A stretch of DNA of 64,000 nucleotides, from positions 1,674,001 through 1,738,000 of the forward strand of contig CBDIDH010000001.1 of the NCBI GenBank assembly GCA_965277595.1. The letters are read 5' to 3'. Position numbers and translations under genes: made by a program. The stretch's first letter is position 1, and each line of letters starts with the position of its first letter. Below the pieces are notes generated by a model. It had not been told where the DNA came from. It did not search any database and saw only the letters and a program-made list of their open reading frames with translations. The stretch is from CBDIDH01 sp965277595 (GTDB lineage: Bacteria > Planctomycetota > Planctomycetia > Isosphaerales > Isosphaeraceae). Below are positions 34,595 through 43,001 of the stretch, in pieces.

Positions 34595-35407
34595 TTAGTA
34601 GGCGAAGATCCCGAACGGGTAGGGGGTGAAGAAGGGGCGGGTGTAGTTCTTCTTGAAGTCGAGCCACCAGATGCCATCGTCCCAGCGAAGGGTGACGGCT
34701 CGCCAGTCGAGCGGAACTTCGGGGTACGGGTACGGCGCGGCGATGTTCGGCCAGGCCTGCCAGGGATAGACGGTCGGGTAGCCGACGGCCGAGAAGTTGG
34801 GGTACGGGGCGTAACTCGGCCACGAATAGTTCGGCATGTTCGGCTGATTGGCCATCGAGGCGCCGGCCATTCCGGCGGGTCCTTCGGGCATCGGGCCGTT
34901 CATTGCGCCCATGTTCGCCATGCCCCCCATCCCACCCATCGCGGAGGCGGGCTGAGAGACAATCGTGCCTTGCGGGTACTGGGTCGGGGCACCGGTCGAC
35001 CCTTGATAAATCACCTCGCCACCACCAACTGCCGGTCCGGCGGTCGGGCCGTACATCCCCGCCTGGGGGCTCTGGAAGCGGGCCTGGCGCACGTTGCGGT
35101 CACCGGCGACGGCGATATGATCGGCGATCCCCTTCACGCCGGGAACGATCCGGGTCCGGGCGAGGGCCTCGGCGCGTTGGGCCTGGGTCGCGACCGTGCC
35201 GGTCAGGCTGACAATGCCGTTGCGGGTCTCGATCTCGATCCGGTAGCTCGACAGCGTGGGGCTCAGTTTCAACGACGAGGCGACCGCGTTGGCGGTGGCC
35301 TGATTGCCGTTGCTGTTGGCGGGGGCCATCACTTGCGCCTCGGAAACAGCCGCCGAGGCGACCAGAAGACCGAGCGCGGTCGAAATCCGTTTCAGTCCAA
35401 CCAACAT
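34595..35407 (-). CDS. Exported BON-domain protein with Gly/Met/Pro/Tyr-rich tail
   Basis: ATG 35407 (AAGGAC upstream) gives 270 aa. A signal peptide (LKRISTALGLLVASAAVSEA) leads to a BON domain at about residues 35-105: ANAVASSLKLSPTLSSYRIEIETRNGIVSLTGTVATQAQRAEALARTRIVPGVKGIADHI has the BON core GxVxLxGxV and the final VxGVxxVxDxI. The C-terminal half is rich in Gly, Met, Ala, Asn and Pro (MGGMGGMANMGAMNGPMPEGP) and then Tyr/Trp/Pro (NYSWPSYAPYPNFSAVGYPTVYPWQAWPNI). BON domains bind phospholipid or anchor proteins at membranes and are often osmotically induced (OsmY). The tail suggests a surface or wall location. Confidence 0.87.
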   Translation of the reverse strand: MLVGLKRISTALGLLVASAAVSEAQVMAPANSNGNQATANAVASSLKLSPTLSSYRIEIETRNGIVSLTGTVATQAQRAEALARTRIVPGVKGIADHIAVAGDRNVRQARFQSPQAGMYGPTAGPAVGGGEVIYQGSTGAPTQYPQGTIVSQPASAMGGMGGMANMGAMNGPMPEGPAGMAGASMANQPNMPNYSWPSYAPYPNFSAVGYPTVYPWQAWPNIAAPYPYPEVPLDWRAVTLRWDDGIWWLDFKKNYTRPFFTPYPFGIFAY

Positions 35408-35768
35408 GGGCTTGTCCTTCTCCCGCCAGGGGCCGACACGACCTCGGAACAAACGGCGAGCGGGACGCGCCGTCCGGGGCCGGGTTTGTGTCAATCCGTT
35501 CAAACGTTCGTTCGTTCGCTCTGGGTCAACGACCGCTCAACCCAGATCAAAGGTCTGACCCGAGTTCAGGGATCAATCGGGAATGAGTCGACCGGCGGGT
35601 GTGAAGCAGGGAAGGATGCGCTCGTCGTGGTCGACCGTTTCCGGTTCAACGCCGCAACTATGGCGCGCGTTCCGGAGGGGGTCAAATCCTCGGCGCAAAA
35701 AAAAAGGGCCCGGAACGGACCCCTGGAAGGAAACCTTGATGATGTCTCGACTTACTCTCACAAAAAAT
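35408..35768. other. Intergenic region
   Basis: The 361-bp gap contains the terminator at 35697-35722 for the small membrane protein gene and the leader of the BON gene (SD near 35415). Short tandem GTTC/GTTCG words lie at about 35503-35520. No gene is supported here. Confidence 0.4.
35697..35722 (-). terminator. Rho-independent terminator of the small membrane protein gene
   Basis: On the minus strand GGGTCCG (35722-35716) pairs with CGGGCCC (35712-35706, one G-U) around a 3-nt loop and is followed by nine T (35705-35697). It lies 46 bp after the stop at 35769. Confidence 0.8.
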
Positions 35769-36092
35769 CTATCCGGCGAGGGTCGGCTCAGTCGCAACCC
35801 CGCGTCGGATTGGCGCTTCTGGATGATGATGACCGGTTCCCGCGATCATCCCGATCAAGAGGAAGGTCATGGTCCCGCCAGCAAAGAGGGCGAACTCCGA
35901 ATCGAGTCGACCACAAACCGCGCCCGCCAGCCCCAGGCCGAACAAGGCGGCGACATAGCCAACCCGGCCCCGCTCTCCCCAGCGACTTCCTGGAAGGAAC
36001 CGATTCAGGCAGAGCCCGGCGACCCCGAAGACCTGGAACAAAACTACCGCGATCTCCAGCCAGGCGCAAACGCGGACGCTCGACCAGACCAT
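35769..36092 (-). CDS. Small membrane protein with about three transmembrane segments
   Basis: ATG 36092 has an SD AGGAAGGAG 7 nt upstream and gives 107 aa; two further in-frame ATGs upstream (36131, 36155) lack one. Hydrophobic segments are WLEIAVVLFQVFGVAGLCL, VGYVAALFGLGLAGAVCG and FALFAGGTMTFLLIGMIAG, with a polar C-terminal tail GHHHPEAPIRRG. No family is recognised. The gene has its own terminator at 35697-35722. Confidence 0.7.
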   Translation of the reverse strand: MVWSSVRVCAWLEIAVVLFQVFGVAGLCLNRFLPGSRWGERGRVGYVAALFGLGLAGAVCGRLDSEFALFAGGTMTFLLIGMIAGTGHHHPEAPIRRGVATEPTLAG

Positions 36093-36261
36093 ACAGGCTC
36101 CTTCCTTGGGGACTGTGTGGGGTGTTGACATGCTGGCGATCTGCCATCCCGGCAAATCAGGGTGACTGGAACGATTGTCTGGTTAATGCAGATTGCGGGC
36201 CAATGGGTCCAAGTTCGTGAAATCGAGTCATGCCCCGTCACTTCAAGACGGATTCTTCAAC

Positions 36262-36298
36262 AAAAATCGCTTCGACCGAGATTTTCTTGGCCGAAGCG
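36262..36298 (-). terminator. Rho-independent terminator of the lipoprotein gene
   Basis: CGCTTCGACC (36268-36277) pairs with GGCCGAAGCG (36289-36298) around an 11-nt loop with one mismatch. On the minus strand it is followed by ATTTTTG. It starts 49 bp after the stop of the lipoprotein gene at 36347. Confidence 0.75.
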
Positions 36299-36346
36299 TT
36301 GGAATTTTTTACAGAGAGGCAGCTTTTCTTACAAGAAATCGATGTC

Positions 36347-37570
36347 TCAGCGAGGCCGCGCGCCGGTGTTGCCTCTCATGCCCGGGCGGACGAGTATGAT
36401 GGGCTTCTCAAATTCCCGGGCGCCGCCGATATCCAGCACTTTCCATCCCGCTTTCTCTTTGCGCATCGTGATCGTGCGATGGAACTGGCTGGTTCCCTGG
36501 GCCTTGCCGACGATGACATCGTAGCGACCCGAGCTTTTCTGGACGTTGCTCCCGATGATCTGATACCCCTCTAACTTCTTGGCGAGTTCGTCGAGGTCTT
36601 CGGGAGCGAGACTTTCTTCCCGAATGGCCGTGAAAACCTTCTGATACTTGGCGCTGGCTTCTGTCGGCGCACGCAGCGCCGTGGCCTCGGCGAGCGATCC
36701 AAGATCTTTCGACTTGAGGGCCTTGAGGAAGGCCGTGGCGCCTCCCAACGGGGTTCGGAAAGTGGCCGCGCCGGGCGCTCCACCAGGGCCGGCGGGTCGA
36801 GTATCCAGCCCAGGGTCGTTCATGTCGACGGGATTCATCCCAGGCGCATTGCCCATGCTGGGACTGCCCGGCATGGGAGTCATCGCGGTCGTGTTCATGG
36901 TGTTCGCGTTGCCCATCGACGGGCTCGACGGGTTCGGCTGCGATTGGGGAATGTCACTGAGCGAGCTGGGTGTGTTCGGGGAGGAAGACGTGGGCGTCGG
37001 AATCATCGAAGGCGACGAGTTCGGCATCGCGCCAGGCATCGGGCTGGTCGCCGGCATCGACGCCGAGGTCGGGATCGACGAGGCCGGCGGAGCCGACGTT
37101 TCGGTTGCGGCTGGCGGCGCGTTTCCCGAGTTTCCCGAAAGCGCCAACAATTCATTGGTCGACGTCGATGACGATTCCGATTTTGGGGCCGGGTCGGTGT
37201 CCGATTTGGGAACATCCGCGCTCTCGGCGCTCGACGTTTTCTCCGAGGTCGACGCATCGGCGGGCGTGGCCGAGGTGGCGGTCGGTTCCGATGTCGCCAC
37301 GGGAGTAGCCTCCGGCGACGAGGCGACCGTCTCGGGCTTGGAGGAAGGTTCCGGCGGCGGCATCGCTCCGCCCGACGCCATCGCGCCGGGCATCGGAGCG
37401 GGTGGGACGCTCGAGGACTCTTCCGAGGATGTGGCCGCGGGAGCCGCCGAAGCAGCGGACTGGTCGCCCGTGGCCGCTTCGGAAGCCGGCTGACTGCCGC
37501 CGCACCCCGCGGAGGCCAAACACGAGGCGGCCATTCCGATCGGGACTAACCATGAAGTCCAGCGCCTCAT
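36347..37570 (-). CDS. Ala/Ser/Pro/Thr-rich lipoprotein with small C-terminal NTF2-like domain
   Basis: ATG 37570 gives 407 aa with a lipoprotein signal (WTSWLVPIGMAASCLASAGCGGS). Residues about 25-280 are low complexity, dominated by Ala, Ser, Pro, Thr, Met, Asn and Gly. The C-terminal 110 residues look folded: TAFLKALKSKDLGSLAEATALRAP, EESLAPEDLDELAKKLEGYQIIG, SGRYDVIVGKAQGTSQFHRTITMRKEKAGWKVLDIGGA, a pattern like DUF4878 or NTF2-like lipoproteins in which the last strand pair carries WKVxDI. The linker probably lets the domain reach away from the membrane. Function is unknown. It ends in the terminator at 36262-36298. Confidence 0.78.
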   Translation of the reverse strand: MRRWTSWLVPIGMAASCLASAGCGGSQPASEAATGDQSAASAAPAATSSEESSSVPPAPMPGAMASGGAMPPPEPSSKPETVASSPEATPVATSEPTATSATPADASTSEKTSSAESADVPKSDTDPAPKSESSSTSTNELLALSGNSGNAPPAATETSAPPASSIPTSASMPATSPMPGAMPNSSPSMIPTPTSSSPNTPSSLSDIPQSQPNPSSPSMGNANTMNTTAMTPMPGSPSMGNAPGMNPVDMNDPGLDTRPAGPGGAPGAATFRTPLGGATAFLKALKSKDLGSLAEATALRAPTEASAKYQKVFTAIREESLAPEDLDELAKKLEGYQIIGSNVQKSSGRYDVIVGKAQGTSQFHRTITMRKEKAGWKVLDIGGAREFEKPIILVRPGMRGNTGARPR

Positions 37571-37731
37571 CGCTCCGTATTCCTTTCGAAAAAGGACTCC
37601 AATCGGCGGCCGAGTCTCGGAACGGCCCGCTGCGATCGATCTCGTCTCAACGATAGCATCATCCAGCAGTCGAACCCGCGAGAACTGATCTCTCATTATG
37701 ATGAAGACCTTCACAATAGGGAAGAGGCTGT
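37571..37731. other. Leader of the Ala/Ser-rich lipoprotein gene
   Basis: This 161-bp stretch upstream of the start at 37570 should contain its promoter. I see no clear -35/-10 pair. The repeat and mobile elements described separately fill the rest of the 950-bp gap up to 38521. Confidence 0.4.
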
Positions 37732-37760
37732 CGTCACCCGACAGGAGGATTGCAAAGTCC
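37732..37760 (+). repeat. 29-bp direct repeat, copy 1
   Basis: This 29-bp sequence starts CGTCACCCGACAGGAGG and recurs at 37985-38013 with one difference. The two copies bracket MITE-like element B, and their second part is the left end of that element. Confidence 0.85.
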
Positions 37761-37983
37761 TGCTTTTCCATGACCAATGACCGATGACCAATAGGGTTGT
37801 TGCGCCATAGCCGTAAGTTCAAAGATCACAGGAACATAGGGCAAAGGTGCGACTCTGCCTTATGTCCTTGTGGTCTTTGACCTTAGGTCAAAAGCAGCGT
37901 CTAATGCGCAAAAACTCTAATGACCAAACAGGCAGGATTTTTCGGTCATTGGTCATTGGTCATCGGGACTTTGCAATTCTCCT
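37743..37983. repeat. MITE-like inverted-repeat element, copy B (about 241 bp)
   Basis: The left end AGGAGGATTGCAAAGTCC (37743-37760) matches the complement of the right end (37966-37983) at 17 of 18 positions. Inside lie GACCAATGACCGATGACC and GGTCATTGGTCATTGGTCATC arms, and a second nested hairpin whose 24-bp arms at 37820-37843 and 37856-37879 match at 20 positions. It is non-coding and longer than copy A, probably through insertion of the nested hairpin. Confidence 0.78.
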
Positions 37984-37984
37984 G

Positions 37985-38064
37985 CGTCACCCGACAGGAG
38001 GATTGCGAAGTCCCTCTTTTCAATGACCGAAGACCGATGACCGATGACCGATGACCGATCAATA
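37985..38064 (+). repeat. Direct repeat copy 2 and GACCGATGACC tandem words (element C, half copy)
   Basis: The first 29 bp repeat 37732-37760 with one change. It is followed by four tandem GACCGATGACC-type words up to 38060. No right-hand end is present, so this is a half copy of the element family, stopping at the border of the IR element at 38065. Confidence 0.7.
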
Positions 38065-38475
38065 GTGTCCGGGATTTCCTGGGGCTGGACTTGATTATGA
38101 CCAGCGAGGCCAAGGCGTGCTTCACGAATCGTTCATTGAGGGGTTCGCCAGCGTTTCGAGGGCGTTCGACGCGCGGGCGGCGGCGCGCGGATAGGGCCTG
38201 GAGCGATCACCTGGGTTTTTCGGCGCGCTTCCGCGCGATCCGGTCACGCCGCATCTGGCTCTGACGCTCGCGCTCGCGGACGATTCGGCATGATCTCTTC
38301 CAGGCTGGCCGAGTCGTTGGCGACCATCCCACGCGTTCACGCCGCGCCGCGCCGACGGAGGCGTTGTCTCCGTGTCCGAGTCAGGGAACCGCGTCTTGGA
38401 CGCCATCATGAGATTAAGATGACCGAGCCACTCACAAGGCGCCATTGAAGATATTTTTGAGGAAAACCCGGACAC
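38065..38475. mobile_element. 411-bp element bounded by 16-bp inverted repeats, possible MITE or decayed insertion
   Basis: GTGTCCGGGATTTCCT at 38065-38080 is the inverted complement of AGGAAAACCCGGACAC at 38460-38475 with one mismatch. No intact transposase lies between. On the minus strand the interior gives only broken frames: MVANDSASLEEI in one and RERERQSQMRRDRIARKRAEKPR-like residues in the next, as if a charged C-terminus had been frameshifted. No clear target-site duplication is seen. It may be a non-autonomous transposon or an IS remnant carrying a gene fragment. Confidence 0.5.
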
Positions 38476-38521
38476 GATTGCCTTGGTCCTCGGTCATTCC
38501 CGAGTCGAAAAAGAGGCTTTG

Positions 38522-39649
38522 TCAGCCCAGCGGAGAACAGATTCCGGCAAGGTCGCGCAGGGTGGCCTCGGCCACGGGGCCGGGGCAGGACCAGACGAGA
38601 AAGAAGAGCGCCTGTCGCGCCCAACGCTGCGCGGGCTCGGCGCGGAGGAAACCGCTGCCGCGTCGGGCTGTTAAGTAAGCCTGGGTGGCTCGCAAAACCA
38701 GGGCGTTCGCGCGGCCGCGAAGCTGGGCGGAGTCCGCCGCCTCGGGAGCCCCTTGAGCGGCGGCGAGCAAGGCGTTCCACAAGGCGCGCCAGTCGGCAAT
38801 CAGAGCGTCGACGGGCTCGGCGAGCTCAGCGCGTCCAGGTGCCTCGGCGGCGAGGGCGACGATCGCGGCGCGGGCCTGACCCAGGGCAAGGGCCGACGTT
38901 TCCAGGCCCCCGGTTCCCGCCGCGCCGGGGTGAGCCATGACGTTCGACGTCGGACCCGCGAGGATGTACGAGTCCTCGACGTGGACGTTTTCGCAGCGGA
39001 CCTCCGACGTGCGGGAGGCTTGAAGCGCCGCGAGTGGAAAGGGAGGCATGACGTCGAGGCCGGGTCGGTCGGTCGGTAGGGCGATGAGCAACTGAAGGCC
39101 GTCGTCGGTCGCGGCGCCGGTGACGATCACGTCGGCCATCTCGGCGCCGGTGACCCAGGGCATGACGCCGTCGAGGCGGTAGCCGTCATCGAGCTTCGAG
39201 GCGATCAAGGGGCGCGATCCAAGGCGTTTGGAGGTCGTCAGTTGCGAGAGGCCGACCGTGGCGAAGGCTTCGTCATCGGCGATCAGCTCAAGCCACGCGT
39301 GCGCGGCGGGCCGATCGGACGAGGCGACGAGTCGGCGGACCCCGGCGTCGTGCTGCGAGAGGATAAAGGCGGCGGTCATGCTCCCCTCGGCCACGCGTGC
39401 GTAGCGTTGCAGGAGCCGGGGGCGTTCGCTGCCCTCGCCTCGACCGCCGCGCGGCAAGGACCAGCGCGGGACGCCGTAAGCAACGATCGCCTCCCAGAGA
39501 GCTTTGGGCCAATCGCCCGAGTCGTCGGCCTCGGCGTCGATCGAGGCGAGGTGCTCGGTCAGTTCCGTGAGCCGATCATCGGCGGGGTCGTCGAGCAGGT
39601 CCGACCAGGCCGGAACCTGGGACGCGGGGCTTGAGGGGTCGTGGCTCAT
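38522..39649 (-). CDS. Acyl-CoA dehydrogenase family protein
   Basis: ATG 39649 gives 375 aa. The layout is that of acyl-CoA dehydrogenases: an N-terminal helical domain (LTEHLASIDAEADDSGDWPKALWEAIVAYGVP), RVAEGSMTAAFILSQHDAGV, the FAD-domain strand AFATVGLSQLTTSKR, DDGYRLDGVMPWVTGAEMADVIVTGA, and the C-terminal helices with ALALGQARAAIVALA and RRGSGFLRAEPAQRWARQALFFLVW. The usual catalytic Glu region (YGGxGY or its equivalent) is not recognised, and the protein is divergent, so it may act on an unusual substrate or be a flavin monooxygenase-like member. No fatty-acid genes are adjacent. Confidence 0.83.
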   Translation of the reverse strand: MSHDPSSPASQVPAWSDLLDDPADDRLTELTEHLASIDAEADDSGDWPKALWEAIVAYGVPRWSLPRGGRGEGSERPRLLQRYARVAEGSMTAAFILSQHDAGVRRLVASSDRPAAHAWLELIADDEAFATVGLSQLTTSKRLGSRPLIASKLDDGYRLDGVMPWVTGAEMADVIVTGAATDDGLQLLIALPTDRPGLDVMPPFPLAALQASRTSEVRCENVHVEDSYILAGPTSNVMAHPGAAGTGGLETSALALGQARAAIVALAAEAPGRAELAEPVDALIADWRALWNALLAAAQGAPEAADSAQLRGRANALVLRATQAYLTARRGSGFLRAEPAQRWARQALFFLVWSCPGPVAEATLRDLAGICSPLG

Positions 39650-39727
39650 GGCGTTAGTCTGACGTATCCAGGTCCGTCGTGCCAGTGGGTTCGGCTTTCT
39701 ATCAGGGCTGTTTCCATCTCGGGAATC

Positions 39728-39821
39728 ACCAAGGACGAAGGACCGATGACCGAAATACAATCGAAAACAGGAAGTGTGGGCAAGAGCCTTGCCGACCTTT
39801 TTTTGGTCATCGGTCCTTGGT
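39728..39821. repeat. Inverted repeat D with GACCGATGACC words, upstream of the NUDIX gene
   Basis: The right arm (39805-39821) is the complement of ACCAAGGACCGATGACC; the left arm (39728-39751) has the same sequence with 7 extra bases inside. The words match those in elements A-C, but the AGGAGGATTGCAA end is absent. A T-run (about 39798-39804) borders the right arm. It may form the 3' hairpin of, or regulate, divergent transcripts from 39649 and 39877. Confidence 0.6.
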
Positions 39822-39876
39822 CATCGGTCATCCATTGAGAAGGAAATGGCCCTGGGCTTTCCGAGAGATCCCCATC

Positions 39877-40341
39877 ATGCCGCCGCCGTATTGCTACGAT
39901 CACCCTCGACCCGCCGTGACCGTCGATCTCGCCGCCTTTGCGCGCGACGGAGAAAGCGATTCGCTCCGCGTTCTCTTGATCCGCCGCAAGAACGAACCGT
40001 TCGCCGGAACCTGGGCCTTGCCCGGGGGTTTCGTCGACCTTGATGAGCCTATCGAAACGGCGGCTCGGCGCGAACTGAAGGAAGAAACGGGCCTGGAAAT
40101 CGATGGTTCCGTGTTGTTCGTCGGCGTCTACGGCGACCCCGGCCGCGACCCGCGCGGGCGAACGATCAGTCTCGTTTACGCCGCGATGATTCCCGGCCCT
40201 CTGCCCGCGATCTCCGGAGCCGATGACGCCGAAGAAGCCGCCTGGGTCGACCCTCGTGAACCCCGGCAACTCGCCTTCGATCATGCCACGATCTTGAAGG
40301 ACGCAATCGCTCTGGTGGAACGATCGCGAAAAGCTGGATAG
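39877..40341 (+). CDS. NUDIX hydrolase
   Basis: ATG 39877 gives 154 aa; the open frame further upstream covers the repeat element and is not coding. The Nudix box is complete: GGFVDLDEPIETAARRELKEETGLEI fits Gx5Ex7REUxEExGU, with the catalytic REx2EE glutamates. The start PPPYCYDHPRPAVTVDLAAFA and the LLIRRKNEPFAGTWALPGGFVDxxE form resemble the NrtR/ADP-ribose pyrophosphatase-like group that hydrolyses ADP-ribose or NADH-type substrates in the cytoplasm. No HTH domain follows, so it is a hydrolase rather than an NrtR regulator. It converges on the ACT gene with a 23-bp gap. Confidence 0.92.
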   Translation: MPPPYCYDHPRPAVTVDLAAFARDGESDSLRVLLIRRKNEPFAGTWALPGGFVDLDEPIETAARRELKEETGLEIDGSVLFVGVYGDPGRDPRGRTISLVYAAMIPGPLPAISGADDAEEAAWVDPREPRQLAFDHATILKDAIALVERSRKAG

Positions 40342-40364
40342 GTAACCCGAAAGTCGATTTTGAA

Positions 40365-40856
40365 CTAATCGACGAGGTCGGCCTCGCAGAGGATTTCAAA
40401 GCCCATTGCGTGCAGGGTGGTCGAGGCCTGCTCGATGTTGTCCACGTGAAGCGCCACGGCGGGTCGGCCCCGGGGGTGGACGATGAGCGGGTAGGCGTAA
40501 TAGATGTTCACTTCGGCCTGAAGAAGCGAGGTGCAGACGTCAACGAGCGACGGGGGGCCGGTGGGAAGCTCGGTGATGAGGAGCTCGTTCTCGGCGAAGG
40601 CGAGTTTGTGAAGCGAGAGAATCTCCCGGCCTTGCTCGGGATGGCTGAGGATCAGCCGGAGGATCGAACAATCCGCCGAGTCAGAGATGGTCAGACTGAC
40701 GATCTTGACCTTCGAGCCGTGAAAGGCCCGGAGAATTCCCAGCAGTTGCCCGACCCGGTTTTCCAGGAAGACGGAAAACTGGGTGATCGACGGCCAGTTC
40801 CGCCCCTGGAGCGTCTCGTAATCGACCTCGCTGCTACCGCCCTCTCCAAAACTCAT
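40365..40856 (-). CDS. Tandem ACT-domain protein
   Basis: ATG 40856 gives 163 aa. Two ACT-like halves are visible: ITQFSVFLENRVGQLLGILRAFHGSKVKIVSLTISDSADCSILRLILSHPEQG and ENELLITELPTGPPSLVDVCTSLLQAEVNIYYAYPLIVHPRGRPAVALHVDNIEQA. The first has the ACT ligand-binding turn ENRVGQLLGI. Stand-alone tandem ACT proteins bind amino acids and act as sensors or regulators of biosynthetic enzymes; some are annotated as acetolactate synthase regulatory-like. No synthase is adjacent, so the partner is unknown. The divergent PPC-domain protein gene begins 100 bp away. Confidence 0.88.
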   Translation of the reverse strand: MSFGEGGSSEVDYETLQGRNWPSITQFSVFLENRVGQLLGILRAFHGSKVKIVSLTISDSADCSILRLILSHPEQGREILSLHKLAFAENELLITELPTGPPSLVDVCTSLLQAEVNIYYAYPLIVHPRGRPAVALHVDNIEQASTTLHAMGFEILCEADLVD

Positions 40857-40955
40857 GGCGCCCCTCGCTCGTTCCGTGATCGGGCAGAGTCGGACCTCGA
40901 TATGATCCCGAAGTTTAATCGCCCAAACCAGTCCGGTCAATCCCCGCCTCACGTC

Positions 40956-42722
40956 TTGAATCGCTTACTCAGGCGGGTTCGGGTCGTTTTCCTTCTTCTC
41001 AGCGTGATCAACCTGAAATCGACCCTCGCCGTCGAGCGCGACCAGTCGAGGTTTCCGCCGAGAATCATGAACCTCGATCGCCCGGGTGTCCTGATCGGAG
41101 GTCGCGAAGGCTGGGTGTTCACGGGGACGTCCCTGAAGGACGTGGATCGGGTCGTTGTGGACGGGAAAGGGGTTTCGGTCGAGATCCGAGAGTCGTCGGA
41201 TGAGACAATTCGCGCCGAGGCTCGGGCTGATCCCCTGGCGGCGCCTGGGTTTCGGATCGTCAGGCTAGAAGGTCCGCGCGGATTTTCCAACGTCCGGGTG
41301 ATTCGCGTCGATAGCCTCGGTCAGACCCCGGAAATCGAACCGAATGAGACCCCGGATCGAGCCACGCCCTTGCCGCGCGGATCGGCGGCGGTCGGGCGAC
41401 TTGGTCGGGCCGATCTCGATCATTTTCGGGTCGAGGGGCGAAAGGGGGACGTGCTCACGATCGACCTCGAAGCGCGTCGGCTCGGCCTGGAGATCGCGCC
41501 GGTCGTGACCCTGATGTCCCCTTCGGGACGGGCCTGGTTTCAAGGTCGGGAAACACCGGGCGTTGGGGGCGATTGCCGGTTCGTCTATCGGGTTCCGGCC
41601 GATGGTCCGATCGTCATCCAGGTGCGCGACAACCTTTACGGCAGTTCGGGATCGGGTGTTTATCGACTCCGCGTTGCGACCGAACCCTTTGCCACCGGTC
41701 TCTTTCCGCTGGGGGGGCGGGCGGGTCGATCGCTCAAGGTGACCGGGTCGGGCGGCAACCTGACCGAACCTGTGACGCAGATGCTTGACTTGCCAAAGAG
41801 AGCCGGTGAGGTCGTGGACGTTCCGCCGTTTCGAACACCAGAGGGAACGATCATCGCTCCCGGCCGTGTGGCGATGGGCGAAGGGGTCGAGGTTGTTGAA
41901 GAGACTGCCAGAACGTCCAACGTACCCTTTGGATCGACCTTGAACGGGCGGATTGATCGGCCCGGAGAGGTGGATCGTTATCGGTTCGAGGTCAAGGCGG
42001 GTCAGGTCGTGGGTGTCCGGATTCTGGCCGCGCCGCTGGGTTCCTGGCTGGATTCAGTGGTCACCGTCCGCGACTCACGAGGGATGATCCTCGCCGAGAA
42101 CGACGACCCGCCGGCAACGATCCGGGTGCCCGGCGTCGAACCCGATCCAGATAGTCGGCTGGAACGGAAGATCGAAACGGATGACGTTGTCACGATCGAG
42201 GTGGCCGACCGTTTCGGCCGAGGCGGGTCGGAGTTTGGCTATCGACTTTCCATCCAGGAACCGCGACCGGATTTTTCGGTGATTTTGAAGAGGTTCGAGG
42301 ACCTGGCACGGCCGGAGGAACGCGACGACATGCGCGGCGCTTATGCAATCAAGGAACAAGAGCGGATCACGATTGGTTGCCAGATCGTCAGCCAGGGGCG
42401 GACCGGTCCGGTCCGGGTGCGGATCGAGGGGCTGCCGCACGGGGTGGATTCCACCCCGATAGTGATCTATCCGCAAGCGAAAGGGCCTTTGATAAACAGC
42501 CTGCTTCCGCCCCATTGCGGGCTGATCCCCGTTCATGCTCGGCCAGGTTTCGCCGGGGATCGAGGCGTCTTCCGGGTGATTGCGACGGCGGTTCTCGCCG
42601 ATGGCGAGATTCTCGAACGTCGGGCGACCGAGACCGTTCGGATCAATACGGAGACGTCCGTGGAGTCGCCTTTGTCAGGGAGGCAAATCGAGGAATTTCC
42701 GATCCGGGTCATGCCTCCCTGA
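40956..42722 (+). CDS. Exported protein with two PPC-like beta-sandwich domains
   Basis: A TTG start at 40956 is proposed because it gives a good signal peptide (LLRRVRVVFLLLSVINLKSTLA) and 588 aa; the frame is open much further upstream, over the divergent ACT gene. Two pre-peptidase C-terminal-type domains are visible: EIEPNETPDRATPLPRGSAAVGRLGRADLDHFRVEGRKGDVLTIDLEARRLG (about residues 115-215) and NGRIDRPGEVDRYRFEVKAGQVVGVRILAAPLGSWLDSVVTVRDSRGMILAENDD (about 325-395). Each has the xDxDxF/YR...G...DP signature. The N-terminal part (LDRPGVLIGGREGWVFTGTSL) is IPT/TIG-like. The protein is probably an exported surface protein with no enzymatic domain. Confidence 0.78.
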   Translation: MNRLLRRVRVVFLLLSVINLKSTLAVERDQSRFPPRIMNLDRPGVLIGGREGWVFTGTSLKDVDRVVVDGKGVSVEIRESSDETIRAEARADPLAAPGFRIVRLEGPRGFSNVRVIRVDSLGQTPEIEPNETPDRATPLPRGSAAVGRLGRADLDHFRVEGRKGDVLTIDLEARRLGLEIAPVVTLMSPSGRAWFQGRETPGVGGDCRFVYRVPADGPIVIQVRDNLYGSSGSGVYRLRVATEPFATGLFPLGGRAGRSLKVTGSGGNLTEPVTQMLDLPKRAGEVVDVPPFRTPEGTIIAPGRVAMGEGVEVVEETARTSNVPFGSTLNGRIDRPGEVDRYRFEVKAGQVVGVRILAAPLGSWLDSVVTVRDSRGMILAENDDPPATIRVPGVEPDPDSRLERKIETDDVVTIEVADRFGRGGSEFGYRLSIQEPRPDFSVILKRFEDLARPEERDDMRGAYAIKEQERITIGCQIVSQGRTGPVRVRIEGLPHGVDSTPIVIYPQAKGPLINSLLPPHCGLIPVHARPGFAGDRGVFRVIATAVLADGEILERRATETVRINTETSVESPLSGRQIEEFPIRVMPP

Positions 42723-43001
42723 AAAAATTATGAGCGTCTCATTCCGAATTTACTGGCGAGGATGGAGAAGACAGCCGAGAATCTGGTGTTCAGGCAATTT
42801 GAGCGATCGCGGCAGAAGAGATTGCCGAAGAATAACTGTGTGATTCCTTCGAATAAGGGAGGTCTCCCGAGCGTCCATCGTCTCGGGGGGCTCGGCTGAC
42901 GTTGCGTCGGCCTTGGGTCCACGTTGCATTTCGGGCCAAAGGTAGAGGTCGCCCGCGAGACTGGCGGCCCGATCCGGCCCCGTCCAGAAAGGTCCAACGC
43001 G

